The translations under genes were made by a program, and so were the position numbers. The notes under the pieces were generated by a model that did no database searches, had not been told where the DNA came from, and saw only the letters and a program-made list of their open reading frames with translations. A stretch of 8,258 nt of DNA. Source: DAIPHL01 sp036771375. GTDB taxonomy: Bacteria > Synergistota > Synergistia > Synergistales > Synergistaceae. The DNA lies in the NCBI GenBank assembly GCA_036771375.1, contig DAIPHL010000106.1:1-8258 (forward strand). The letters are read 5' to 3'. Below are positions 1-6,300 of the stretch, piece after piece (position 1 is the first letter of the stretch; every line of letters begins with the position of its first letter).

Positions 1-500
1 GGTCGGCGAATGTCCGCCTCGTGCGCGGCGAAGATCGCTTGTTGGCCTCGAACGTTTCATGGGAACTTGGCAGCGATAATTATCGAGCTTCGGGGAACGT
101 ATCCGCGAATTTTTCCGCCTATTCCATCGAAGCGGACGAGGCCGCGCGCAACGGCGAACAGTTTTGGGCGCAGGGCGTTCGTAGATACGAGGATCGTGTG
201 CGTAAGATCGTGGTCAATACCTCCAAAGCAAGGGGCGTCGTCAGGGGAAAAGAGGTCACGGAGCTTACGGCGGAAGGACCTGTCGAGGTCGTCATGTTCG
301 ATCGAAACGGAAAGCGCACCACGGTGCGGGGTGACAAAGGCGTTTTTTCGAAAGAACGGGGAAGCGTGGTGATTTCCGGCAACGCCAGGGCGGATCAAGA
401 CGGACGGACTCTCACCGCCGATAGCATCGTCTATCATCTGGACGGAGGAAAGATCGATGCGGTGGGTCGCCCCTCGATGGTGATCGAAAAGACGAATTGA
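1..500 (+). CDS. lptA: LptA/OstA-like LPS transport periplasmic protein (3' part)
   Basis: The reading frame is open from the left edge (first full codon at 3) to a TGA at 498-500, so only the C-terminal ~165 residues are present and the true start lies outside the window. Seen: repeated short beta-strand-like units with alternating hydrophobic and polar residues, and a C-terminal block SVVISGNARADQDGRTLTA followed by D-IVYHLDGGKIDAVG, the typical last repeats of OstA/LptA proteins (turn GNA, DGRTLTAD, VYxLxxG). Known for the family: LptA forms the beta-jellyroll bridge that carries lipopolysaccharide across the periplasm from LptC to LptD. The gene directly precedes lptB with a 4-bp gap, the usual lptA-lptB arrangement, which supports the call. 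LptC or a fused LptC/LptA-type OstA protein cannot be excluded because the N-terminus is missing. A GTG at 21 is merely an internal Val codon. Confidence 0.8.
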   Translation, partial: SANVRLVRGEDRLLASNVSWELGSDNYRASGNVSANFSAYSIEADEAARNGEQFWAQGVRRYEDRVRKIVVNTSKARGVVRGKEVTELTAEGPVEVVMFDRNGKRTTVRGDKGVFSKERGSVVISGNARADQDGRTLTADSIVYHLDGGKIDAVGRPSMVIEKTN

Positions 501-504
501 CGGA

Positions 505-1278
505 ATGGTCTCGTTGAGCAGAGCACCCCTCTCTGGAGATCATACGGGCGCCTTTCCCCTTTACTTCGGAGGCAAGAGGCTGCGCAAGGGTTTCAAGGGA
601 CGTATCGTTGTGAACGACGTCGACCTCCGTGTCGGAACCGGAGAGGTCGTCGGACTCTTGGGGCCGAACGGAGCCGGAAAAAGTACGATGTTCTACATGA
701 TGGTCGGACGAATCCGGGCCGACACAGGAAACGTCTATCTGGGAGAGGAGGATGTAACGGACCAGCCGATGTATTTGCGCCTGAGGCGTGGCATTGGTTA
801 CCTGCCCCAGGAAGCATCGGTCTTTCGGCGTATTTCCGTGAAGGAAAATATCACCCTTGTCCTGTCCGCGAGCGGAATGGATTATGTCGAAAGCGAGTCG
901 GAGTGCGATCGATTGATCACGGAGTTCGGCCTGGAGCATATCGCAACCGCGCCGGGATACGCGCTCTCCGGAGGCGAGCGACGCCGTGTCGAGATCGCCA
1001 GGTGCCTCGCGATGAAGCCGTCGTTCATTCTTCTGGACGAACCCTTCAGTGGCATTGATCCCGTTGCGGTGTTCGATATCCAGGAGATCATCCGGGAGCT
1101 CAGGACGAAGGGTTACGGAATACTGCTCACGGATCACAACGTCAGAGAGACGCTTGCCATAACCGATCGGACATATCTCATGCATCAGGGGAAGGTCGTC
1201 GTAGAGGGGCCGCCGAACGTCATCGCCGAAGATCCTCTCGCGAGAAAGTATTACCTGGGAGACCGTTTCGTATGGTAG
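505..1278 (+). CDS. lptB: LptB, ATPase of the LPS export ABC transporter
   Basis: Cytoplasmic ABC ATPase that powers extraction of lipopolysaccharide from the inner membrane with LptF/LptG. The 257-residue product has Walker A GPNGAGKST (residues 53-61), Q-loop Q102 in YLPQEASVFRR, signature LSGGE (154-158), Walker B FILLDEP (174-180) with catalytic E179, D-loop SGIDP and switch H211 in LTDHNVRETL. The PQEASVFRxxxVxEN and LTDHNVRETL blocks separate LptB from the similar LivF/LivG ATPases. Compared from memory with E. coli LptB, it has about 17 extra N-terminal residues before the FKGRIVVNDV strand. No better in-frame start lies downstream, so ATG 505 is kept although its ribosome binding site is weak; translation may be coupled to lptA, 4 bp upstream. 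The last codons overlap the start of murJ by 7 bp. TAG stop at 1276-1278. Confidence 0.96.
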   Translation: MVSLSRAPLSGDHTGAFPLYFGGKRLRKGFKGRIVVNDVDLRVGTGEVVGLLGPNGAGKSTMFYMMVGRIRADTGNVYLGEEDVTDQPMYLRLRRGIGYLPQEASVFRRISVKENITLVLSASGMDYVESESECDRLITEFGLEHIATAPGYALSGGERRRVEIARCLAMKPSFILLDEPFSGIDPVAVFDIQEIIRELRTKGYGILLTDHNVRETLAITDRTYLMHQGKVVVEGPPNVIAEDPLARKYYLGDRFVW

Positions 1279-2870
1279 AGAGCTCTTTTCTTCGCGCTTC
1301 CGAACAGGGCCATATGCCGGGGATGGTCAACCGGGCGTTTCGAATGATGGCGGGTACCTTTGCAAGTCGTGTTTTGGGGCTTCTGCGCGAAGTCCTGACC
1401 GCCGGTTTCTTTGGTGCGACCCGTAGCCTCGACGCCTTCTACGTGGCGTATACGCTCGCAAATCTCTCTCGTCAGCTTTTAGCGGAAGGAGCTCTCTCCG
1501 CTTCGTTCGTCCCGGTTTTTTCAAGGGTGCAAAAACGCGACGGCAACGCGGCGGCTCTTCTTCTCGCACGACAGGTTCTTACCATCCTGCTTGTGGTCGG
1601 CACCGCGTTCGTGCTGATCGGCTTTTTTATCTCCCCTCTTTTGGTCGCCGTGATCGCGCCCGGTTTTACCGGGAAGGAGAGCGCGTTGGCACTTACCCTG
1701 ACGCGCGCGCTCTTCCCCTTCCTTCTGTTGGTGTCGGTGGGGGCTCTTGCGATGGGCGTTTTGAACAGCACCGGAAGTTTTTTCATCCCTGCCGTCGCAC
1801 CGGCTGCGAGTAATTTGGCCTTTATCGTGATATTGCTTTTTATGCATCGGCATATTTCGATCTGGGTTCTCGTTTGGGCCGTCCTCTTTGGAGGCGCTTG
1901 CAACATGCTCCTCCAATGGTTCTGGGCCGACCGTCTGGGTATGAGGCTTACGCCCGCGCTTCCCCATATGAAAAACCGCGATTTGAAAGAGACGTTGGCG
2001 CTTTTTCTGCCCTACGCCGCCGGTTTGTCGCTCAATCAGATCAACCCGGTGATCGGCAGGGTTCTCGGCTCCTATTTGGAAGACGGTGTCATTTCCGTTC
2101 TGAACTACGCCGACAGAATCATACAACTTCCGCTGGGGCTGTTTGTCATCGCCATATCCCAGGCGGTTCTTCCGATGCTCTCCAAGGTAGACAGGGATGA
2201 CAGGGAGGGATTTCGGCGTTTCATCCGTGACGCGCTTCGGTTTAACCTGTTCGTCGTATTGCCGGCGGCCATCGGTCTGATCATGGCCTCCCGGCCGATC
2301 GTCCATATTCTGCTCGTGAGGGGTGCTTTCGATGAATGGGCATGGATTGCGACATCGGGTGCTCTCGCCTGTTATGCGGCCGGATTGCCCGGAATTTCGT
2401 GCAACACGGTCCTGATGAGAGCTCTTTATGCGCGCAGCCTTCCAAGGGCCGCGATAAACGTGATGCTGCTTACGGTCTGCACGAACCTCGCCGTGGGGCT
2501 CCTTCTGATGCGGTATATATCGTACAGGGGGTTGGCGCTGGGAGCCTCCTGTGCCTTTACCGTCGCTGCCTTTGCCGGAGCCTGGTGCCTGTCGAAAAAT
2601 CTCGGCTGTCGTCTCGTCCTTTTCGAAGGCAAGTGGGTGGCAAAGCTCCTTGTATCCTGTCTTGTGATGACGAGCGGTCTTGCGGGTTTCTCTTTCCTGT
2701 TTCCGTACCCGTTGACGTCTTCTTTTTCGGTCCGGTTTATCTGGCTTTTCGCTCTCGTCACGACCGGTATCTTGTTGTATACTTTGACGACATTGCTGCT
2801 TCGTTGTTCCGAGTGGCTTTGGATTCGCCAGGCGCTCGCGGGGAAAAAGAACAGGGAGGGTGCTCTGTGA
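1272..2870 (+). CDS. murJ: MurJ (MviN) lipid II flippase
   Basis: Inner-membrane MOP-superfamily flippase that moves lipid II to the periplasmic face for peptidoglycan synthesis. The 532-residue protein is a chain of hydrophobic segments consistent with the family's 14 helices. The N-terminal block SRVLGLLRE...TRSLDAFYVAY...AEGALSASFVPVF is diagnostic. R33, R39, D54, R67 and R282 (in NYADRIIQLPLGLF) line up with E. coli R18, R24, D39, R52 and R270, residues reported as important for transport. Start ATG 1272 overlaps the lptB stop and has GGGAG at about 1258-1262 as ribosome binding site. ATG 1314 (MPGMVNRAF) is an alternative that gives a length nearer the usual ~510-520 residues, but with a poorer ribosome site. 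Overlap on both sides suggests translational coupling in an envelope operon. TGA at 2868-2870. Confidence 0.95.
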   Translation: MVESSFLRASEQGHMPGMVNRAFRMMAGTFASRVLGLLREVLTAGFFGATRSLDAFYVAYTLANLSRQLLAEGALSASFVPVFSRVQKRDGNAAALLLARQVLTILLVVGTAFVLIGFFISPLLVAVIAPGFTGKESALALTLTRALFPFLLLVSVGALAMGVLNSTGSFFIPAVAPAASNLAFIVILLFMHRHISIWVLVWAVLFGGACNMLLQWFWADRLGMRLTPALPHMKNRDLKETLALFLPYAAGLSLNQINPVIGRVLGSYLEDGVISVLNYADRIIQLPLGLFVIAISQAVLPMLSKVDRDDREGFRRFIRDALRFNLFVVLPAAIGLIMASRPIVHILLVRGAFDEWAWIATSGALACYAAGLPGISCNTVLMRALYARSLPRAAINVMLLTVCTNLAVGLLLMRYISYRGLALGASCAFTVAAFAGAWCLSKNLGCRLVLFEGKWVAKLLVSCLVMTSGLAGFSFLFPYPLTSSFSVRFIWLFALVTTGILLYTLTTLLLRCSEWLWIRQALAGKKNREGAL

Positions 2871-3463
2871 AAAAGATCGCTTCGAAGGGAATTTGTGTTT
2901 TGATCTGTGTTTTTGCAGCTTCGCTCTTCTGCAGCGCCGCGTTTTCCGCCGGTCGTACGGATTTCCAGAAGTTGCTGGAGCCACGAGTTGCGACCTGTTG
3001 GGTCGAAGGCAGCGTCCTGGACGATATCGTGTTGGGTGCGCGGGGTAGGCTGGATTTTGTCTGTGTGGACGAACGCTTGGGGGACATGCTCTCTCGTTTG
3101 CGCCTCGGCGAGGGAAGAGAGTTGGAGTTCGAGAGTGCGCCGGAATGGCTGCGAGTCTACGGCAGAGACTACAACAAACACCGGGGCAAGAAGATTTTGT
3201 TTGTCCTGAAAATCGAGGCCCTCAAACCCTGGTCGTTCGACACCACCGAGTTGTGCATCGGTGACTACAGAATTGCGAGCGAGGACATACAGATCGGATT
3301 CAAGCTCGACCCGAGCCTGGAGATTCGTGCTGGAAGGACGGAGTTGCCAGGGGGATATGTCGGCGAGACCTGTTTTTTCGTCCCCTCCGAATTTGTCGGG
3401 AAGAAGAGTTTGAAAGTCGGTTACGGTGAGGATCGGGTCCCCTGGACACGTCCCTTTAAATAG
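2867..3463 (+). CDS. Secreted protein of unknown function
   Basis: I do not recognise this 198-residue protein. The GTG start at 2867 overlaps the murJ TGA (GTGA), with GGGAGGG a few bases upstream, so it is probably translated by coupling. The frame is open far upstream inside murJ, but that part is out-of-frame murJ sequence. Seen: a Sec signal peptide (MKK.., hydrophobic core at about residues 9-25, likely cleavage near A25 or A28; no lipobox), then a mature domain of about 170 residues with mixed charged and beta-prone stretches, four cysteines (C44, C66, C130, C169) that could pair in the periplasm, and a Trp/Tyr-rich middle. No catalytic motif is visible. Context with lptA, lptB and murJ suggests a periplasmic or envelope role, which is inference. 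TAG stop at 3461-3463. Confidence 0.8.
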   Translation: MKKIASKGICVLICVFAASLFCSAAFSAGRTDFQKLLEPRVATCWVEGSVLDDIVLGARGRLDFVCVDERLGDMLSRLRLGEGRELEFESAPEWLRVYGRDYNKHRGKKILFVLKIEALKPWSFDTTELCIGDYRIASEDIQIGFKLDPSLEIRAGRTELPGGYVGETCFFVPSEFVGKKSLKVGYGEDRVPWTRPFK

Positions 3464-3525
3464 CCGACGATACGGCGAGGTCCTCTTTTGATTTTGCGAT
3501 ATTACGCTGACGAGGAGTTTTTGAA

Positions 3526-3693
3526 ATGCACGTGTATGTATGCGCTGAATGCGGGAAAAAATTCAAGACCGAAGGACATGCCGCGCACTGTCCGATCTGC
3601 CACTGCAAGGTATTGATCCATCTGGAAGGCGAACCCAGAAAAAAGAAGGGGTGCACCGGAACTTGCAGTCCCGGTTGTTCCTGCGGTCACTGA
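3526..3693 (+). CDS. Small Cys-rich zinc-ribbon protein (55 aa)
   Basis: Short ORF from ATG 3526 to TGA 3691-3693 with a good ribosome binding site, GAGGAG at 3512-3517, 8 nt before the start. The product begins MHVYVCAECGKKFK and has CxxC at C6/C9 and CPICHC at C22/C25/C27, a rubredoxin- or FmdB-like zinc-ribbon pattern, followed by a basic linker (RKKK at 38-41). The tail CTGTCSPGCSCGH holds four more cysteines and a His. Nine of 55 residues are Cys, so metal binding (zinc, or possibly Fe-S or another metal through the tail) is likely; the actual partner is unknown. It lies 62 bp after the secreted-protein gene and 47 bp before tsaD on the same strand. Frame, ribosome site and motif pattern together argue for a real gene. 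Confidence 0.75.
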   Translation: MHVYVCAECGKKFKTEGHAAHCPICHCKVLIHLEGEPRKKKGCTGTCSPGCSCGH

Positions 3694-3740
3694 ACGAAAG
3701 CAGGGGAGAGCGTCTTTTACCACGGGTTTACCGATGAGCG

Positions 3741-4775
3741 ATGAGTGGAGGAATGTTTCTCACCCTCGGTATCGAGACGAGTTGTGACGATACCGCTTTT
3801 GCCCTGCTGGAGGGCGAAAGGCGGATCCTTGCGAGCGTGATCGCAAGCCAGGTGGCGGATCACTCACCCTTTGGCGGTGTCGTGCCGGAACTTGCCTCCC
3901 GTAAACATCAGGAGGTCCTGTTGCCTTTGCTTCGCTCCGTTTTGGAGAAAACGGGTGTTCGCGGCAGGGACCTGAGCCTCATCGCGGTGACGGCGGGCCC
4001 GGGCCTGATGGGGTCGTTGCTTGTGGGCGTCATGTCGGCCAAGGCCCTCTCCCAGGGTTGGGGTGTCCCTCTGATCGGAGTCAACCATCTGGAAGGACAC
4101 ATGTTTGCCAATATCCTCGCCGATCCCGCGCTCGTACCTCCGTTTCTGTGCCTCGTCGTCTCGGGAGGACACACGGAGATCGTCCTCATGAGGGCGCGGG
4201 GAGAATATCTCTGTCTTGGCTCTACACGCGACGACGCCGCCGGCGAAGCCTACGACAAGGCCGCAAAGCTTTTGGGACTCGGTTACCCTGGGGGGCCGCA
4301 GATAGAACGCATGGCACACGGCGGCGACGAAAAGGCCTTTGACCTTCCGGTGGGTCTTAAGAGTTCTGGAGTCGTCGAGTTCAGCTTCAGCGGTGTAAAG
4401 ACGGCCCTGCGCTCCGTCGTGCAGAGTTTGACGGACGAGGGGCCTGCAAAGGGAAAGTTGCCGGTGCCCGACCTGTGTGCCTCGTTTCAAAGGGCCATCA
4501 CGGAATCGCTTCTTGTAAAGCTCAGGCTTGCGGTAGAACAAACCGGCGTCCGTCGAGTCGCGATTTCCGGTGGGGTGGCGGCAAACGGTGCCCTGCGGGA
4601 GGGGCTCGCCGCATTGGGGAAGAAGCTCGGGTGGGCGGTTTACCTCCCCCCGAAAGAGTACTGCACGGACAACGGCGCCATGATCGCAGCGGCCGGTTAT
4701 GATTCATATCGAAGGGGCCGTCGGACGGCTCTTTCGTTCACCGCGAACCCGTCGTGGGAGATTTGGGAGAGGTAA
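3741..4775 (+). CDS. tsaD: TsaD, tRNA N6-threonylcarbamoyladenosine synthase subunit
   Basis: Transfers the threonylcarbamoyl group from TC-AMP to A37 of ANN-decoding tRNAs, in a complex with TsaB and TsaE. The 344-residue product matches the family length and carries the ASKHA-fold motifs in order: GIETSCDDT (10-18), FGGVVPELASRKH (44-56), the metal-binding HLEGH (H116, H120), VVSGGHTE (139-146), DDAAGEAYDKAAKLLGLGYPGGP (164-186), FSFSGVKTAL (214-223), SGGVAANGALR (277-287) and the metal-site D310 in CTDNGAMIAAAGY. The frame has a stop at 3735-3737, so only ATG 3741 or ATG 3753 can start it. GGAGGA (3747-3752) directly abuts ATG 3753, too close to serve it, so 3741 is kept with modest certainty (a 4-residue difference). 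Ends TAA 4773-4775, convergent with the racemase gene. Confidence 0.97.
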   Translation: MSGGMFLTLGIETSCDDTAFALLEGERRILASVIASQVADHSPFGGVVPELASRKHQEVLLPLLRSVLEKTGVRGRDLSLIAVTAGPGLMGSLLVGVMSAKALSQGWGVPLIGVNHLEGHMFANILADPALVPPFLCLVVSGGHTEIVLMRARGEYLCLGSTRDDAAGEAYDKAAKLLGLGYPGGPQIERMAHGGDEKAFDLPVGLKSSGVVEFSFSGVKTALRSVVQSLTDEGPAKGKLPVPDLCASFQRAITESLLVKLRLAVEQTGVRRVAISGGVAANGALREGLAALGKKLGWAVYLPPKEYCTDNGAMIAAAGYDSYRRGRRTALSFTANPSWEIWER

Positions 4776-4892
4776 AAGAAAGGGGCTTGTCTTTACGCGA
4801 TTTCCCAAAGACGGGGGAGGAGAGGATCATCGGCCGGTCGTTTCGGGTGGGAATCGCAAAGAAATAAAAAGTTCCTCTTCCGCCGGGTTTCG
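4776..4892. repeat. Convergent intergenic gap with long imperfect inverted repeat
   Basis: This gap between the convergent tsaD and racemase genes has no credible ORF. GCGATTTCCC (4797-4806) pairs with GGGAATCGC (4849-4857) through nine base pairs with one bulged T, and AAAGAC (4807-4812) can continue the stem against GGTCGTTT (4837-4844) with bulges. Neither strand has a U-run directly after the stem, so it is not a standard intrinsic terminator. A shorter hairpin, CGGGT (4884-4888) / ACCCG (4895-4899), overlaps the racemase stop; on the - strand TTTTT appears 13-18 nt after it. Transcription may end here on either strand, but the sequence does not show a clean terminator. Confidence 0.4.
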
Positions 4893-5975
4893 TCACCCGA
4901 TGAACTTCTTCTCCACGAAATTGTTTGCCGTCGCAAAGAGCATTGCCTGATAGAAGAGGGTGAAGGACACGGCGTCTCCCAAGCGATACTCTCGTATACT
5001 GTCGTGGATGTCTACGATCGTGTGGTCGCTGCTGCCACCGAGGACGTTGATGCCTTTGTCCAAGGGGATGAGTTTTTTGTGATTCCCGATGTCGAACGCG
5101 CCCAGTGCGAGCAGGGCACGTCGGCGAACGCCCAGATCCTCGTACGCTCCGACGGAACCGAAACAGTCCGTGCCCAGTTCACCGATGGGATATGTCGGTT
5201 TTTCACCGATTTCGATGATCTCCGCTTTCAGAATCAATCCTTCATCGCTCATTCCGGGCAGGTCGTTCTCGAGGTCGAGTACCTCGGACGGAAGCAAGAG
5301 TACACCCCCCAATCGCAGATGGTTTATTCCTCTCGGCATCATTCCACGGATCGCCAGATAGAGGGAGGTGCTTCCGCCGCCGGAGACGACCTCCAGCTCA
5401 CGGCCGATGGCACGTTCTATCTCCTGTGCGTCGGAGACGAGAAGAGAGAGATTTTCGACGGTGGGTTTCACGGAGCCGTAGCAACCCAGATTGGTTCCCA
5501 CTCCGAGAAGATGGGTATGGGGATGGTCTCTCTCGATGGCACATGCCGTTTCGACGAACCGTTCTCCGTCGATGATCCCCTCTCTGAGATCTCCCAGATC
5601 GCGCATGAGGATGACCTTCAAGGTCTTGTGTCGTTCGGCGGCTTCCCTGTCAAGGAGACGGACGGTTTCAAGCTCCGAGCACAGACAGATGTCGCAGAAT
5701 TCGACGACTTCGCGCACCTCGGAGAGCATCGGAACTCGCAACCCCATCGTCTCCACGGGATAGCCTTTTTCCTTCACCGCTTTGAGGTGGGGGATTCGTG
5801 AGCTTGCGACACATGTGTAGCCCGACTCCACGATCGAGCTCGTAATGTCGTCCAACGCGTTGAAGCCCTTGATCACCGCGGACGCCTCGATCCCGCTTTC
5901 GTCGCAGAGCCTCTTCACGATGGCCGCGTTCTTTTTTATAATGCCGAGGTCGACTTCAAGTACGGGATGTCCCAT
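4893..5975 (-). CDS. Ornithine-racemase-like PLP-dependent amino-acid racemase
   Basis: Fold-type-III PLP enzyme of the alanine/ornithine racemase family (360 residues, usual length for the group). The likely Schiff-base lysine is K36 in ASAVIKGFNA. Further blocks shared, from memory, with clostridial ornithine racemase Orr are LRVPMLSEVREVV (79-91), SELETV (100-105), RDLGDLREG (125-133), GTNLGCYGSVKP (160-171), VVSGGGSTSLYL (196-207), LRLGGVLLL (220-228), YPIGELGTDCFG (262-273) and LGGSSDHTIVDIHDS (312-326). Orr interconverts L- and D-ornithine at the entry of oxidative ornithine degradation; substrate here is inferred and could be another basic amino acid or alanine. Start ATG 5973-5975 has GGAGG about 9 nt upstream. 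No ornithine aminomutase or other ornithine-degrading gene is visible nearby. Stop codon at 4893-4895 converges on tsaD. Confidence 0.88.
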   Translation of the reverse strand: MGHPVLEVDLGIIKKNAAIVKRLCDESGIEASAVIKGFNALDDITSSIVESGYTCVASSRIPHLKAVKEKGYPVETMGLRVPMLSEVREVVEFCDICLCSELETVRLLDREAAERHKTLKVILMRDLGDLREGIIDGERFVETACAIERDHPHTHLLGVGTNLGCYGSVKPTVENLSLLVSDAQEIERAIGRELEVVSGGGSTSLYLAIRGMMPRGINHLRLGGVLLLPSEVLDLENDLPGMSDEGLILKAEIIEIGEKPTYPIGELGTDCFGSVGAYEDLGVRRRALLALGAFDIGNHKKLIPLDKGINVLGGSSDHTIVDIHDSIREYRLGDAVSFTLFYQAMLFATANNFVEKKFIG

Positions 5976-6300
5976 CGCCGAATTCCTCCCGAGGGGTAGA
6001 GTATGTACCTCAAAAACGGCATGCTCCTTCCCTTTAGTTTATCACGATACCGAAGCTCCGGCAGTTCCATGTCGTCGTCCAATTTTCGCCTTTCCCGAAA
6101 AAAACATTTCGGAGCATGAGATATCCGGGATTCCGCTTTGGGAAAGCGGCAGAGTGTTGTACGGCCTCCGGGACGAGAGGTTCGCCCCTTTTTCGGTCGA
6201 TCTCGGAAAACGCCCATGGTGCAAATGGGAGCGTCTGCCGATCTTCCGGAAAAGGGGTCGGGGGTAGCCTCGGCCCCATGATCCGGGAAAAGAGGGGTTC
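5976..6300. other. 325-bp gap between trpB and the racemase gene
   Basis: No convincing gene. On the - strand a 28-codon ORF starts at ATG 6020-6022, behind AAGGGAAGGAGC, and ends at 5936, overlapping the racemase start in another frame; it may be chance or a small upstream ORF. A perfect DNA hairpin lies at 6133-6149 (CCGCTTT, GGG loop, AAAGCGG), and CCGAAA/TTTCGG form a second at 6095-6112 with a T-run inside the - strand copy; neither resembles an ordinary terminator. A possible extended -10 for the racemase is TGATAAACT on the - strand at about 6036-6044, without a clear -35 partner. Longer overlapping ORFs on both strands lack ribosome sites and recognisable protein character. I see no known riboswitch signature. 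Confidence 0.4.
6246..6285 (-). terminator. Possible weak terminator after trpB
   Basis: On the - strand, GGGGCCGAGG (6277-6268), loop CTAC, then CCCCGACCCC (6263-6254) forms a stem with 8 of 10 pairs, followed by TTTT (6253-6250). CCGGA (6285-6281) and TCCGG (6250-6246) can close an outer stem. It lies 16-55 nt after the trpB stop. The T-run is short and the stem has two A-C mismatches, so termination is probable but not certain; some read-through towards the racemase gene is possible. Confidence 0.4.

Noticed and set aside
412..1185. A 257-codon - strand ORF antisense to lptB
   Set aside because: The opposite strand carries all ABC ATPase motifs; the antisense product has no recognisable family and no ribosome site.
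2336..2866. Upstream extension of the secreted-protein frame inside murJ
   Set aside because: Reading starts within murJ in another frame; GTG 2867 has a ribosome site and a signal peptide right after it, so the extension is not coding.
1521..2984. A 487-codon - strand ORF antisense to murJ
   Set aside because: Very rich in Arg, Lys, Gln and Gly with no motif; it is the shadow of the GC-rich murJ frame.
5004..5801. A 265-codon + strand ORF antisense to the racemase
   Set aside because: Codon-complement shadow of the racemase, whose conserved blocks and ribosome site identify the true strand.
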